A DNA stretch of 64,000 nucleotides from Rhizobiaceae bacterium CPCC 101076 (GTDB lineage Bacteria; Pseudomonadota; Alphaproteobacteria; Rhizobiales; Methylopilaceae): contig QDFX01000002.1 in assembly GCA_003347645.1 (NCBI GenBank), positions 186,001-250,000 on the forward strand, read 5' to 3'. Made by a program: the position numbers and the translations under genes. The notes below the pieces were generated by a model that was not told the origin of the DNA, searched no databases, and worked only from the letters and a program-made list of their open reading frames with translations. Position 1 is the stretch's first letter; the number at the start of each line of letters is the position of its first letter. Positions 56,665 to 64,000 of the stretch are shown here, in pieces.

Positions 56665-57114
56665 TCACAAATTGCCGCGCTGCTCTTCTCCCGCAGGCTT
56701 CGCCGGCGTGAGTTCGCGATAGATCTCCAGGGCGTTCCGCTCGACCCAATTGTGCTGGAGCAGGCCGTCCTGGCGTACCGCCCAGATCGCGGTTCCAATC
56801 ATCTCGATGGGCGAGCCGCAGGGCTCGGTTCCGAGGATGCCATTGTTGCGTCCCGTGAGCCGCCAGCGGGTCACGACCCGGCTGCCATCGGCACTCTGGA
56901 ACATCTCGACCGCCTTGAAGTCGGCGTCGAGCATCTTCGACTGGAAGTCGATCACCCACTTCTTGAACGCGTCCCGGCCGGTGATGTCGATCCCGGCCGA
57001 GGAGATCACCATGTCCTCGGCGACGAGCAGGTCGATGGCGTGCGGGTTCTGCGGCGCCTGCCACACCTCTCGCCAGAAGTTCCGGACAATCTCGATAGAA
57101 TTCCTCGTATTCAC
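56665..57114 (-). CDS. SnoaL-like (NTF2-fold) protein (149 aa)
   Basis: Small alpha+beta-cone protein resembling SnoaL-like cyclases and ester cyclases: EIVRNFWREVWQAPQNPHAI, SAGIDITGRDAFKKWV, then RVVTRWRLTGRNNG and WVERNALEIYREL. It starts at GTG 57114, eight bases after a strong AAGGAG. The substrate is unknown. Eleven bases downstream of the L,D-transpeptidase stop on the same strand, so co-transcribed. Confidence 0.72.
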   Translation of the reverse strand: MNTRNSIEIVRNFWREVWQAPQNPHAIDLLVAEDMVISSAGIDITGRDAFKKWVIDFQSKMLDADFKAVEMFQSADGSRVVTRWRLTGRNNGILGTEPCGSPIEMIGTAIWAVRQDGLLQHNWVERNALEIYRELTPAKPAGEEQRGNL

Positions 57115-57125
57115 CTTCTTTCTCC

Positions 57126-57791
57126 TTACGCACTCGGTATTGCCGGCAAGACCACCACCCGCGTCCCCACGGGCACGCGGCGGTGGAGATCGATGATGTC
57201 CTGGTTCAGGAAGCGCACGCAGCCGGACGAAACCATGGTTCCGATGGTCCAGGGCTCCACCGTGCCGTGCAGTCGGTAGAGCGTGTCTTGACCGTTTTTG
57301 TAGAGATAGAGAGCGCGCGGACCGAGTGGATTGCCGGCGCCGCCGGAAAGCCCGCCGGCATATTTCGCGTATCGTTCTGGATTGCGCTTGATCATGTCCG
57401 GCGTTGGCGTCCAGCGCGGCCATTCCGCCTTGCGCTGGATCACCGCCTCGCCCTGGAAGTTGAACGCCTCCTCCTTTCCGACGCCCACGCCATAGCGGAG
57501 CGCCCGGCCGCCTTCCTGGACGAGATAGGCGTGGCGCGCGGCCGGATCGACGACGATAGTCCCCGGCGGCTCCGAGGTCGCGTAGGCGACTTCCTGACGC
57601 CGGAATTCCGGGCTCACTTTCGACAAATCGATAGCCGGCACCGGGAACGGCTCGGTGTCGATCGCTGCGTATTTCGGGTCGAACTCCGCGACGGCCTTCG
57701 CCTGCACCCGGGCAGCCGGGTTCTGGTTCGTTACGCAGCCCGCCAGTCCAAACCCCGCTCCAAGCAAAAACACACGCCGATCGATCGCCAT
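57126..57791 (-). CDS. L,D-transpeptidase (YkuD/ErfK family), lipoprotein-type leader (221 aa)
   Basis: Forms 3-3 cross-links or attaches proteins in the cell wall. The leader MAIDRRVFLLGAGFGLAGC is both twin-arginine-like and has a lipobox (LAGC), so a Tat lipoprotein is possible. The catalytic motif is HGTVEPW and, about 15 residues later, SSGCVRF with the nucleophile Cys. The ATG at 57791 has GGAGGAG upstream. LysR gene divergent. Confidence 0.9.
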   Translation of the reverse strand: MAIDRRVFLLGAGFGLAGCVTNQNPAARVQAKAVAEFDPKYAAIDTEPFPVPAIDLSKVSPEFRRQEVAYATSEPPGTIVVDPAARHAYLVQEGGRALRYGVGVGKEEAFNFQGEAVIQRKAEWPRWTPTPDMIKRNPERYAKYAGGLSGGAGNPLGPRALYLYKNGQDTLYRLHGTVEPWTIGTMVSSGCVRFLNQDIIDLHRRVPVGTRVVVLPAIPSA

Positions 57792-57885
57792 TCCAGCCAA
57801 CTCCTCCAGAGGAGATTGTTGAACTCCGTGACGCGCACCATGTCGATACGTTATGAGGTGATCGCGCCATAACACCGAGGAATGG

Positions 57886-58788
57886 ATGGATCTGACCAAC
57901 GCCCTGCGCGCCTTCGTCCGGACCGTCGAGCGCGGTTCGCTCAGCGCCGCCGCGCGCGACCTGGCGGTCTCGCAGCCGGCGATCACCAAGGTCATCCGAA
58001 ATCTGGAATCCCATGTCGGCGCCCGTCTGCTGGAGCGCTCCTCGCGCATGGTCCGTCCAACGCAGCAGGGTCGTGTGCTCTACGAGGCCAGCCGCGAGGC
58101 GCTGGGCACGATCGATTCCGCGCTGGAAGGCGTGCGACGCGACATGGGCGCGGTGGAAGGCCTGCTCAGGCTCCACGCTCCCTCATGCCTCGGCGCCCAT
58201 CACGTCCATCCCATCGTCACCAAATTCCAGGCCGAACATCCTGGCGTCGCGGTCGATCTCGTTCTGGAAAACCGCGCCGTCGACCTGATCCACGAGGATT
58301 TCGACCTCGCGATCAAATATGGCCGTCCCGAGGGTCAGGAACTGATCATCCGGCGGCTCGGAATGGTCCGCCGCATTCTCGTCGCGGCGCCGACGTTCCT
58401 GGAACGGCACGGCCCGATCGAGACGCTGGAGAAGCTGTCCAGCCTGCCCGTCATCACCACGCCCACGGTCTCGCCACGCGACAGACTGCCCCTGCAGCGC
58501 GGAAATGAGAGCCTGGACGTGCCCGTTCGGCCGCATATCCGCACCAACAGCGCGGAAGTCCTTATCAACACCCTGTTGCGCGGCCATGCCATGGGCCCGG
58601 TCCAGAGCCTCCTCGTCTCGGAAGAACTGAATCAGGGCCGCCTCGTCCGCGTCCTGCCGGACTATGAGGTGAAATCGACGGAGGCGTTCCTTGCCTACCC
58701 GTCGGTGCGGTTCATGAGGCCGGCGGTACGAGCCTTCACGGATTTCGCGATCCCGAGGCTCAGGGCAATCGACGGCATTGTGGGGTGA
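57886..58788 (+). CDS. LysR family transcriptional regulator (300 aa)
   Basis: N-terminal winged HTH (MDLTNALRAFVRTVERGSLS, then AARDLAVSQPAITKVIRNLE), C-terminal effector domain (about 90-295) of periplasmic-binding-protein fold (DFDLAIKYGRPEGQEL). GAGGA precedes two overlapping ATGs; the second, in frame, is used. It is divergent from the L,D-transpeptidase/SnoaL pair, which may be its target; the inducer is unknown. Confidence 0.92.
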   Translation: MDLTNALRAFVRTVERGSLSAAARDLAVSQPAITKVIRNLESHVGARLLERSSRMVRPTQQGRVLYEASREALGTIDSALEGVRRDMGAVEGLLRLHAPSCLGAHHVHPIVTKFQAEHPGVAVDLVLENRAVDLIHEDFDLAIKYGRPEGQELIIRRLGMVRRILVAAPTFLERHGPIETLEKLSSLPVITTPTVSPRDRLPLQRGNESLDVPVRPHIRTNSAEVLINTLLRGHAMGPVQSLLVSEELNQGRLVRVLPDYEVKSTEAFLAYPSVRFMRPAVRAFTDFAIPRLRAIDGIVG

Positions 58789-58912
58789 ATTGAGGTAGGC
58801 GCTCACCCCAGCGCCAGTTGCGCCGGAATCGAGATTATTCCTGTTGTTCCTGGCGCCATTCCCTTCTCGGCGTCATCCTCCGGCTCGACCGGAGGACCAT
58901 CACCCGCCCATC

Positions 58913-59026
58913 CCGAGAACCGGGACCCAGCGTGCACTCGCGAAGCTCAATATTCAAAGAGCGCCTACGGCGCACTCATGCGCTGGGCCCGGATCGGCGT
59001 GCGCTGCGCGCACTTGTCCGGGGAAC
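58913..59026. repeat. Intergenic structured repeat, family A, copy 2
   Basis: The core at 58959-59026 matches copy 1 (19174-19242). The two short hairpin stems are kept while their loops differ (TAC for TGC, TGC for TCC). GAACCGGGACCCAGCG on its left pairs with CGCTGGGCCC. It occupies most of the 341-bp gap between the LysR gene and aroC; the rest shows no feature. Confidence 0.75.
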
Positions 59027-59129
59027 GTCGGAAACGCGCTTTATCCACTTTGCGAAAATGCATGCAGTCCCGGTTTGACCCCCACCGCTGCCGCGCCTAG
59101 AAGAAGCTCACCTTTTCCCCGCGCCGGCT

Positions 59130-60212
59130 ATGTCCCACAACAGCTTCGGTCATCTCTTCCGCGTCACCACCTTCGGCGAAAGCCATGGGCCGGCGCTGGG
59201 CTGCGTCGTCGACGGCTGCCCGCCTCTTCTCCCGGTCAACGTCGCCGAGATTCAGGCCTATCTCGACAAAAGGAAGCCCGGCCAGTCGAAATTCACGACG
59301 CAGCGGCGCGAGGCCGACGAGGTGAAGATCCTCTCCGGCACGATGGAGCATGACGGCGTCCTGGTGACGACCGGCACGCCGATCGCGATGCTGATCGAGA
59401 ACACCGACCAGCGCTCGAAGGATTATTCCGAGATCGAGGCGAAATACCGCCCCGGCCATGCCGACTATACCTACGAAGCCAAATACGGCCTGCGCGACCA
59501 TCGCGGCGGCGGACGCAGCTCCGCCCGCGAGACGGCGGCGCGAGTCGCGGCCGGCGCAATCGCCCGCAAAGTCATCCCAGGCGTGTCGATCCGCGCCGCG
59601 CTTGTCCAGATGGGCGAGATCGAGATGGACCGCTCGCGCTGGGACTGGAACGCGGTCGACGAGAATCCCTTCTTCTGCCCCGACCGCGACGCGGCGAAGG
59701 AGATGGAGACCTATCTCGACGGCATCAGGAAATCCGGCTCGTCCATCGGCGCGGTGATCGAGGTCGTCGCCGACGGCGTCCCGGCCGGCTGGGGAGCGCC
59801 GATCTACGGCAAGCTCGACGCCGACATCGCGGCCGCCTTCATGAGCATCAATGCGGTGAAGGGCGTCGAGATCGGTGATGGCATGGCAGTCGCCCGCTTG
59901 ACCGGCGAACAGAACGCCGACGAGATGCGGATGGGCAATGACGGCAAGCCCGTGTTTCTCGCCAACCACGCCGGCGGCATTCTCGGCGGCATCTCCACCG
60001 GCCAGCCCGTCGTCGCCCGTTTCGCCGTGAAGCCCACCTCCTCGATCCTCACGCCGCGCAAGTCCATCGACCGCGCCGGCAACGACGTCGAAGTCTCGAC
60101 CAAGGGCCGCCACGACCCCTGCGTCGGCATCCGCGCGGTGCCGATCGGCGAGGCGATGATGGCGTGCGTGCTCGCCGACCACTATCTGCGCCACCGGGGA
60201 CAAATAGGCTGA
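59130..60212 (+). CDS. aroC: Chorismate synthase (360 aa)
   Basis: Last step of the shikimate pathway, FMN-dependent. [16 protein letters not shown], the [20 protein letters not shown] signature, [17 protein letters not shown] and [17 protein letters not shown] are all present. Length normal. Single gene, separated from ribB by repeat B2. Confidence 0.98.
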   Translation: MSHNSFGHLFRVTTFGESHGPALGCVVDGCPPLLPVNVAEIQAYLDKRKPGQSKFTTQRREADEVKILSGTMEHDGVLVTTGTPIAMLIENTDQRSKDYSEIEAKYRPGHADYTYEAKYGLRDHRGGGRSSARETAARVAAGAIARKVIPGVSIRAALVQMGEIEMDRSRWDWNAVDENPFFCPDRDAAKEMETYLDGIRKSGSSIGAVIEVVADGVPAGWGAPIYGKLDADIAAAFMSINAVKGVEIGDGMAVARLTGEQNADEMRMGNDGKPVFLANHAGGILGGISTGQPVVARFAVKPTSSILTPRKSIDRAGNDVEVSTKGRHDPCVGIRAVPIGEAMMACVLADHYLRHRGQIG

Positions 60213-60220
60213 CCCCTCAA

Positions 60221-60327
60221 CCTCATCCTGAGCCGGGCCGCAGGCCCGTGTCGAAGGATGGCCAAATACTCAGGAGCGTGTGGCCCTGGTTCGACACGCC
60301 CGCGAAGCGGGCGGCTCACCATGAGGT
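60221..60327. repeat. Intergenic structured repeat, family B, copy 2
   Basis: Same plan as copy 1 at 52661: CATCCTGAGCCGGGCC, then GTGTCGAA...TTCGACAC dyad, a CCCGCG/CGCGGG-type hairpin, and the terminal CTCACCATGAGG. It fills the aroC-ribB gap; no FMN riboswitch features are seen there. Confidence 0.75.
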
Positions 60328-60339
60328 CCGTTTTCAGAC

Positions 60340-61422
60340 ATGAGCAACGATCCAATCGCCAGCGTCCGCGGCGCTATCGAAGCCTTCGCCAAGGGCGCCA
60401 TGGTCGTCGTCACCGACGACGACGACCGCGAGAACGAGGGCGACATCATCTTCGCCGCCTCGCTCGCGACACCCGAGAAGCTCGCCTTCACCATCCGCCA
60501 CACCTCTGGTATCGTCTGCGCGCCGCTGACCGGCGACGAGGCGCGGCGGCTGCGGCTGTCGCCTATGGTGGCCGACAACGACGCGCCGATGAGCACGGCC
60601 TTCACGATCTCCGTCGACGCCAAGCACGGCACGACGACCGGCATCTCGGCCGAGGAGCGCACGACGACGGTGCGCGCGCTGGCCAACGGCAATATGGGCG
60701 CGGCGGACTTCGTGCGGCCCGGCCACATCTTCCCGCTGATCGCCCGCGAGGGCGGCGTGCTGATGCGCTCCGGCCATACCGAGGCCGCGGTCGATCTCTG
60801 CAAGTTGGCTTGCCTGCCGCCGGTCGGCGTCATCGCCGAACTCGTCAACGACGACGGCACGGTCATGCGCGGCCCCCAGGTCGATGCCTTCGCCAAGGCA
60901 CACGAGCTGATCCGCATCTCGGTCGCCGACCTAATCTCGTATCGCCAGGCGCGCGAGAAGCTCGTCACCCGCGTCTCCGAATTCCCGGTCGAGACCGAGA
61001 TCGGCGTGCTCAAGGGCTATGCCTACACGACGCCGTTCGACGCGGTGCACCACATCGCCCTCGTCTACGGCGATCTCGGCAATGGCCGCGGAATCCCCGC
61101 TCGTCTCCACAGAGCCGATGCCCTGACCGACGTCTTCGGCAATGCCAAGGCGATCAAGTCCGCCTTCCGCGCCTTCGGCAAGAACGGCAAGGGCGTCCTC
61201 GTCTATCTCCGCGACGGCACCGCCGGCGTCCCGGTCAGCACGATCCGCGACGACACCGCCTCGAAACGCGACGAGCAATGGCGCGAGGTCGGTCTTGGAG
61301 CGCAGATCCTGCGCGATCTCGGCGTCTCCTCGATCCGGCTGCTGGCCTCCAAGGAACGCCATTATGTCGGCCTGACCGGCTTCGGCATCGACATCGAAGC
61401 AACCGACATCCAGGAGTGCTGA
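60340..61422 (+). CDS. ribB: RibBX-type 3,4-dihydroxy-2-butanone 4-phosphate synthase with inactive GTP cyclohydrolase II-like domain (360 aa)
   Basis: Residues 1 to about 205 are a full RibB: VVTDDDDRENEGDII, TSGIVCAPLTGDEA, FVRPGHIFPLIAREGGVL and GHTEAAVDL. The C-terminal part is a GTP cyclohydrolase II homologue (PVETEIGVLKGYAYTT, RLHRADALTDVFG), but where active RibA has its zinc cysteines and CDCG motif this protein has none. Such RibBX proteins are known in alphaproteobacteria; the real RibA must be elsewhere. Followed four bases later by an AbrB-type gene. Confidence 0.9.
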   Translation: MSNDPIASVRGAIEAFAKGAMVVVTDDDDRENEGDIIFAASLATPEKLAFTIRHTSGIVCAPLTGDEARRLRLSPMVADNDAPMSTAFTISVDAKHGTTTGISAEERTTTVRALANGNMGAADFVRPGHIFPLIAREGGVLMRSGHTEAAVDLCKLACLPPVGVIAELVNDDGTVMRGPQVDAFAKAHELIRISVADLISYRQAREKLVTRVSEFPVETEIGVLKGYAYTTPFDAVHHIALVYGDLGNGRGIPARLHRADALTDVFGNAKAIKSAFRAFGKNGKGVLVYLRDGTAGVPVSTIRDDTASKRDEQWREVGLGAQILRDLGVSSIRLLASKERHYVGLTGFGIDIEATDIQEC

Positions 61423-61426
61423 CAAG

Positions 61427-62506
61427 GTGATTGCGGGCCTCGGTCGCGGTCCGCAATGGACCCTTCTCATCGCGCTTTCGGCCGTTCTGGCAACCCTGCT
61501 CGAGCTGGTACGCCTTCCGGCCGCGCTGCTGATGGGCCCGCTTATCGCGGCGATCCTCGTCGCCACCAACGGCGGCACCCTCCGCGTCGCGCGCCTGCCC
61601 TATAATTGCGCCCAGGCGCTGATTTCCTGCCTCATCGTCCGCAGCATCACGCCCTCGACGCTCGACGTGGTCGCAAGCCACGCCCCGATCTTCGCCGCCC
61701 TGGTCGTCGCGGTCCTGGCCGCCAGCGCCGCCCTGAGCTGGACGCTGGCCCGGATGCAGGTCTTCCCCGGCACGACCGCGTTCTGGAGCTGCTGGCCGGG
61801 CGGCGCGACCGCCATGGTGCTGATGGCCGAGGCCTACGGCGCCGACGCCCGGCTCGTCGCCTTCATGCAATATCTGCGCGTCGCGATGGTCGCCTTGGCC
61901 GCGCCGCTTGTCGCGCGCCTGTTCGCCGATATCAGCGGCCAGATCGACATCGTCTGGTTTCCGCCGATCGAATGGGTGCCGCTCGCCGAGACGGTCGGCC
62001 TCGCCGCCTCCGGCGTCCTGATCGCGCAATGGCTGAAGATACCGGCCGGCGGCTTCACCGTGCCGCTCGTCATCGGCTCGATCCTGCACCCGCTCGGGCT
62101 GATCGACATCTTCCTGCCGCCGTGGCTCCTCGTCGTCGCATACGCGCTCGCCGGGTGGAACAACGGCCTCGGCTTCACCAAACAGATCCTGGGGCATGTC
62201 CGCCGGACTCTGCCCCAGGTGTTCGCCGCGATCCTGCTGCTGATGACGATCTGCGGTTTCTTTGCCTTCCTGCTCGTGCGCTATGCCGGCATCGATCCGC
62301 TGACCGCATATCTGGCCACCAGTCCGGGTGGCGCGGACTCCGTCGCGATCATCGCCGCCTCGACACCGGTCGACGTTCCCTTCGTCGTTGCGATGCAGAC
62401 CCTGCGCTTCTTCGCGGTGCTCTTCATTGGCCCGCATCTCGCCCGCTACATGGCGAAACGCGGCCAGAGGCGCAGCGAGGAGCCGCCGGACGGCCCGCTC
62501 GACTGA
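61427..62506 (+). CDS. AbrB-type (COG3180) inner-membrane protein (359 aa)
   Basis: About ten membrane segments arranged as two repeats, each with a PxxLLMGPLIAAIL or GGFTVPLVIGSIL type loop and WPGGATAMVLMAEAYG and SPGGADSVAIIAAST helices, characteristic of the AbrB/DUF-type putative ammonia monooxygenase or regulator family. The name is historical; the transported compound is unknown. A GTG start at 61427, four bases past the ribB stop, implies an operon with ribB. Confidence 0.85.
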   Translation: MIAGLGRGPQWTLLIALSAVLATLLELVRLPAALLMGPLIAAILVATNGGTLRVARLPYNCAQALISCLIVRSITPSTLDVVASHAPIFAALVVAVLAASAALSWTLARMQVFPGTTAFWSCWPGGATAMVLMAEAYGADARLVAFMQYLRVAMVALAAPLVARLFADISGQIDIVWFPPIEWVPLAETVGLAASGVLIAQWLKIPAGGFTVPLVIGSILHPLGLIDIFLPPWLLVVAYALAGWNNGLGFTKQILGHVRRTLPQVFAAILLLMTICGFFAFLLVRYAGIDPLTAYLATSPGGADSVAIIAASTPVDVPFVVAMQTLRFFAVLFIGPHLARYMAKRGQRRSEEPPDGPLD

Positions 62507-62968
62507 TCAGTTCTGAAAGATCGCGCTGAGCTTGCCGGTCTGCCCGGTGATCTCCTCGATCCGCCAGCCATCGGCGCCCTTCACGAGGTCGAGCTTCATC
62601 ACCTGGGGCTGGTCGAAATTCCTGTAGCTGACGGTGCCGAGCGCGTGGCTCGCATCCCTGTCCTCGACCTTGATTGCGAGGTCGCTGATCTTCCAGTCCT
62701 GTGCATCGATGAAGGGATCGCCATCGAGCTTCGGCACTTCGCCCTTCGCTTCCGCAATCTTGATGTCGTCCTGGATCAGCCCGACGAGATGCGGCGTGAA
62801 ATAGCCGGGCAGCGCCGCGTCATCGAGCATGACCCCGCCGCCGTTCTCGCCGCTGTAGGCATCGTAGATCGAATGCAGGAAAGCCTCGGCTGCCGGATCG
62901 GCATGCGCGGATGCCAGGCTGGCGACGAGAGCGGCGGCGGCAATGGTCGGAATTCGGAGAGAACGCAT
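62507..62968 (-). CDS. Secreted DUF3828-like protein (153 aa)
   Basis: Sec signal peptide (MRSLRIPTIAAAALVASLAS, cleavage near AHADP). The mature part has AEAFLHSIYDAYSGENGGGV and YFTPHLVGLIQDDIKIAEAK, then DPFIDAQDWKISDLAIKVED, the DUF3828 pattern. The ATG at 62968 is chosen over one five codons earlier because GGAG is correctly placed. A hairpin (62963-62997) spans this start. Its stop abuts the convergent AbrB-type gene (TGATCA). Confidence 0.75.
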   Translation of the reverse strand: MRSLRIPTIAAAALVASLASAHADPAAEAFLHSIYDAYSGENGGGVMLDDAALPGYFTPHLVGLIQDDIKIAEAKGEVPKLDGDPFIDAQDWKISDLAIKVEDRDASHALGTVSYRNFDQPQVMKLDLVKGADGWRIEEITGQTGKLSAIFQN

Positions 62969-62997
62969 CTGTCGAAGCTCCATCGGGGCAGATGCGT
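62963..62997 (-). promoter_or_regulatory. Hairpin that contains the start codon of the DUF3828 gene
   Basis: In the message, ACGCAUCUG pairs perfectly (9 bp) with CAGAUGCGU, with a 17-base loop. The AUG is inside the right arm and the GGAG ribosome binding site is in the loop. Such an arrangement would limit translation unless melted, for example by heat, a protein or a small RNA. Confidence 0.5.
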
Positions 62998-63056
62998 CTT
63001 AGCGGAATGCCGATCGCCCGGACACCTCGCCAATCAGGGTATCCGGGCGGGATCGG

Positions 63057-63905
63057 TCAGGCGTCGGGGAAGTCGGCGCCCTTGGTCGTCTCTTCCCAGG
63101 CGGTGAAGTCGCGCTTCAGGAGTTCGATCTTCTGCTGGGCTACCGTGAACGCGGTCTTGCCGAGCAGGAGCCGAAGCGGCGGATTTTCCGCCTCGACGGC
63201 CTTCACGATCGCCTTCGCCGCGCGCTCCGGATCCCCGGGCTGCTTTCCTGAATAGCCGCGCACCTGAGCCATGCGAGCGCCGGACGTCTGGTGATAGTCT
63301 TCGATAGTCTGTGGCGCCTCATTCGCCGAGCGGCCGGCCCAGTCCGTGCGGAAGCCCGACGGTTCGACAATCAGAACCTTGATGCCGAGCGGAGCGACTT
63401 CCTGGGCGAGCGATTCCGACATGCCTTCCACGGCATATTTGGTGCCGTGGTAGAAGCTGAATGTCGGGAACGAGGTGATGCCACCCATCGACGAGATGTT
63501 GACGATGTGACCGGAGCGCTGCTTGCGCATCAGCGGCAACACGGCGCGGGTCATGTTCACGAGACCCCAGACATTGATGTCGAACATCTTCTGGACTTCC
63601 GGCATCTCGCTCTCCTCGAACGAGCCGAAATATCCGATGCCGGCATTGTTCACGAGGACGTCGATCCTGCCGAAGCGCTCGGTCGCGGCCTTGACCGAGG
63701 CGGCGATGTCCTCGGCCTTGGTGACGTCCAGCTTGAGAGCAAGAGCGATGTCCTCGTGTCCCTTTACGAGGTCCTCGACCTGTGCCGGGTTGCGGGCGGT
63801 GACGACGGTTGGATAGCCGAGTTCGAGCGTGTGCCTGGCGAGTTCGCGGCCGAATCCGGTCGAACATCCGGTGATGAACCAGACGGGTTTGCCGTTGGTG
63901 GGCAT
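63057..63905 (-). CDS. Classical short-chain dehydrogenase/reductase (282 aa)
   Basis: NAD(P)-binding TGCSTGFG (residues 13-20), LDVTKAED, NNAGIGYFG, and the active-site S (NISSMGG), Y and K (YHGTKYAVEG). The sequence resembles the oxidoreductase group often annotated as SDR family YusZ-like or ketoreductases. The cofactor may be NADPH (TARNP after strand 2). AAGGAC precedes the ATG. The substrate is unknown. The region 63906-64000 holds its promoter, not located. Confidence 0.92.
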   Translation of the reverse strand: MPTNGKPVWFITGCSTGFGRELARHTLELGYPTVVTARNPAQVEDLVKGHEDIALALKLDVTKAEDIAASVKAATERFGRIDVLVNNAGIGYFGSFEESEMPEVQKMFDINVWGLVNMTRAVLPLMRKQRSGHIVNISSMGGITSFPTFSFYHGTKYAVEGMSESLAQEVAPLGIKVLIVEPSGFRTDWAGRSANEAPQTIEDYHQTSGARMAQVRGYSGKQPGDPERAAKAIVKAVEAENPPLRLLLGKTAFTVAQQKIELLKRDFTAWEETTKGADFPDA

Positions 63906-64000
63906 GGCAGTGTCCTTGGAAAGATTGGAAGGCCGGAGACGAGCCGGCCAGCCCCTATATGGCTCCGGAACCGGACCCTGCTAGGTTGGACTTTTGTCGA

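Noticed and set aside
60213-60339. FMN riboswitch before ribB
   Set aside because: The gap is filled by repeat B2 and lacks the conserved riboswitch core.
60258-61430. 390-codon frame overlapping ribB in another frame
   Set aside because: Same strand but the product is Arg-rich noise; ribB has clear motifs.

Overview
The window is a stretch of core chromosome from a high-GC alphaproteobacterium, most likely of the order Hyphomicrobiales (Rhizobiales). The evidence is the nuoA-G order, the block of hupB, lon, clpX, clpP and tig with linked tRNA-Val and tRNA-Asp, the glnB-glnA pair behind a sigma-54 type promoter, the surE-pcm and tatABC-scpAB-nagZ-SPOR-argS blocks, a RibBX-type riboflavin protein, and promoters of the EcfG general-stress type. 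I cannot name the genus. There is no rRNA operon, prophage, transposase or CRISPR array in the window.

Layout. 1-5564 (minus): nuoG (cut by the window edge) to nuoA, half of respiratory complex I. 5796-11145: small stress and membrane genes, a PepSY/DUF2946 pair, a type II NADH dehydrogenase and aquaporin Z. 11203-18422 (minus): tRNA-Asp, tRNA-Val, HU, Lon, ClpX, ClpP, trigger factor and tRNA-Leu, a protein quality-control block. 18522-25805: a DUF1993 protein, a cytosolic molybdopterin oxidoreductase with its flavin reductase, an MFS exporter divergent from a TetR regulator, a copper-site-free multicopper-oxidase-like protein, the NAD(P)HX repair enzyme and a VOC protein. 25885-30197: the nitrogen-control locus glnB-glnA, a 51-residue membrane peptide and PhoX. 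30198-30752: a gene-poor gap with a 15-codon ORF behind an ideal ribosome binding site and a strong terminator that suggests a small RNA. 30753-41285: parE, secreted and envelope proteins, a DEAD-box helicase, a diguanylate cyclase, TfoX-N, an A-type Fe-S carrier, a DUF3597 protein and pcm. 41288-53955 (minus): surE, serS, tatCBA, a lone ABC ATPase, scpBA, nagZ, an AT-richer orphan GIY-YIG gene, a SPOR protein, argS and dgt. 54219-63905: erpA, small and secreted proteins, an L,D-transpeptidase, a LysR regulator, aroC, ribBX, an AbrB-type membrane protein, a DUF3828 protein and an SDR.

How the parts fit. The Tat translocase made at 43610-45228 probably serves at least three proteins in the window with twin-arginine leaders (22716, 28215 and 57791). 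Complex I and the molybdo-enzyme need Fe-S and cofactor supply, and two A-type carriers (39078 and 54219) are present. Two genes (DUF3597 and DUF2188) have EcfG-type promoter signatures, one of them a full match. glnB-glnA has a sigma-54 promoter with upstream NtrC-like sites.

The most noteworthy items are: the orphan GIY-YIG gene; the putative small RNA and mini-ORF before parE; a hairpin that would bury the start codon of the DUF3828 gene; the RibBX protein with a dead cyclohydrolase domain; the multicopper-oxidase relative that has lost its copper ligands; and at least four families of structured intergenic repeats. All assignments come from reading the sequence and family knowledge, and no database search was run.
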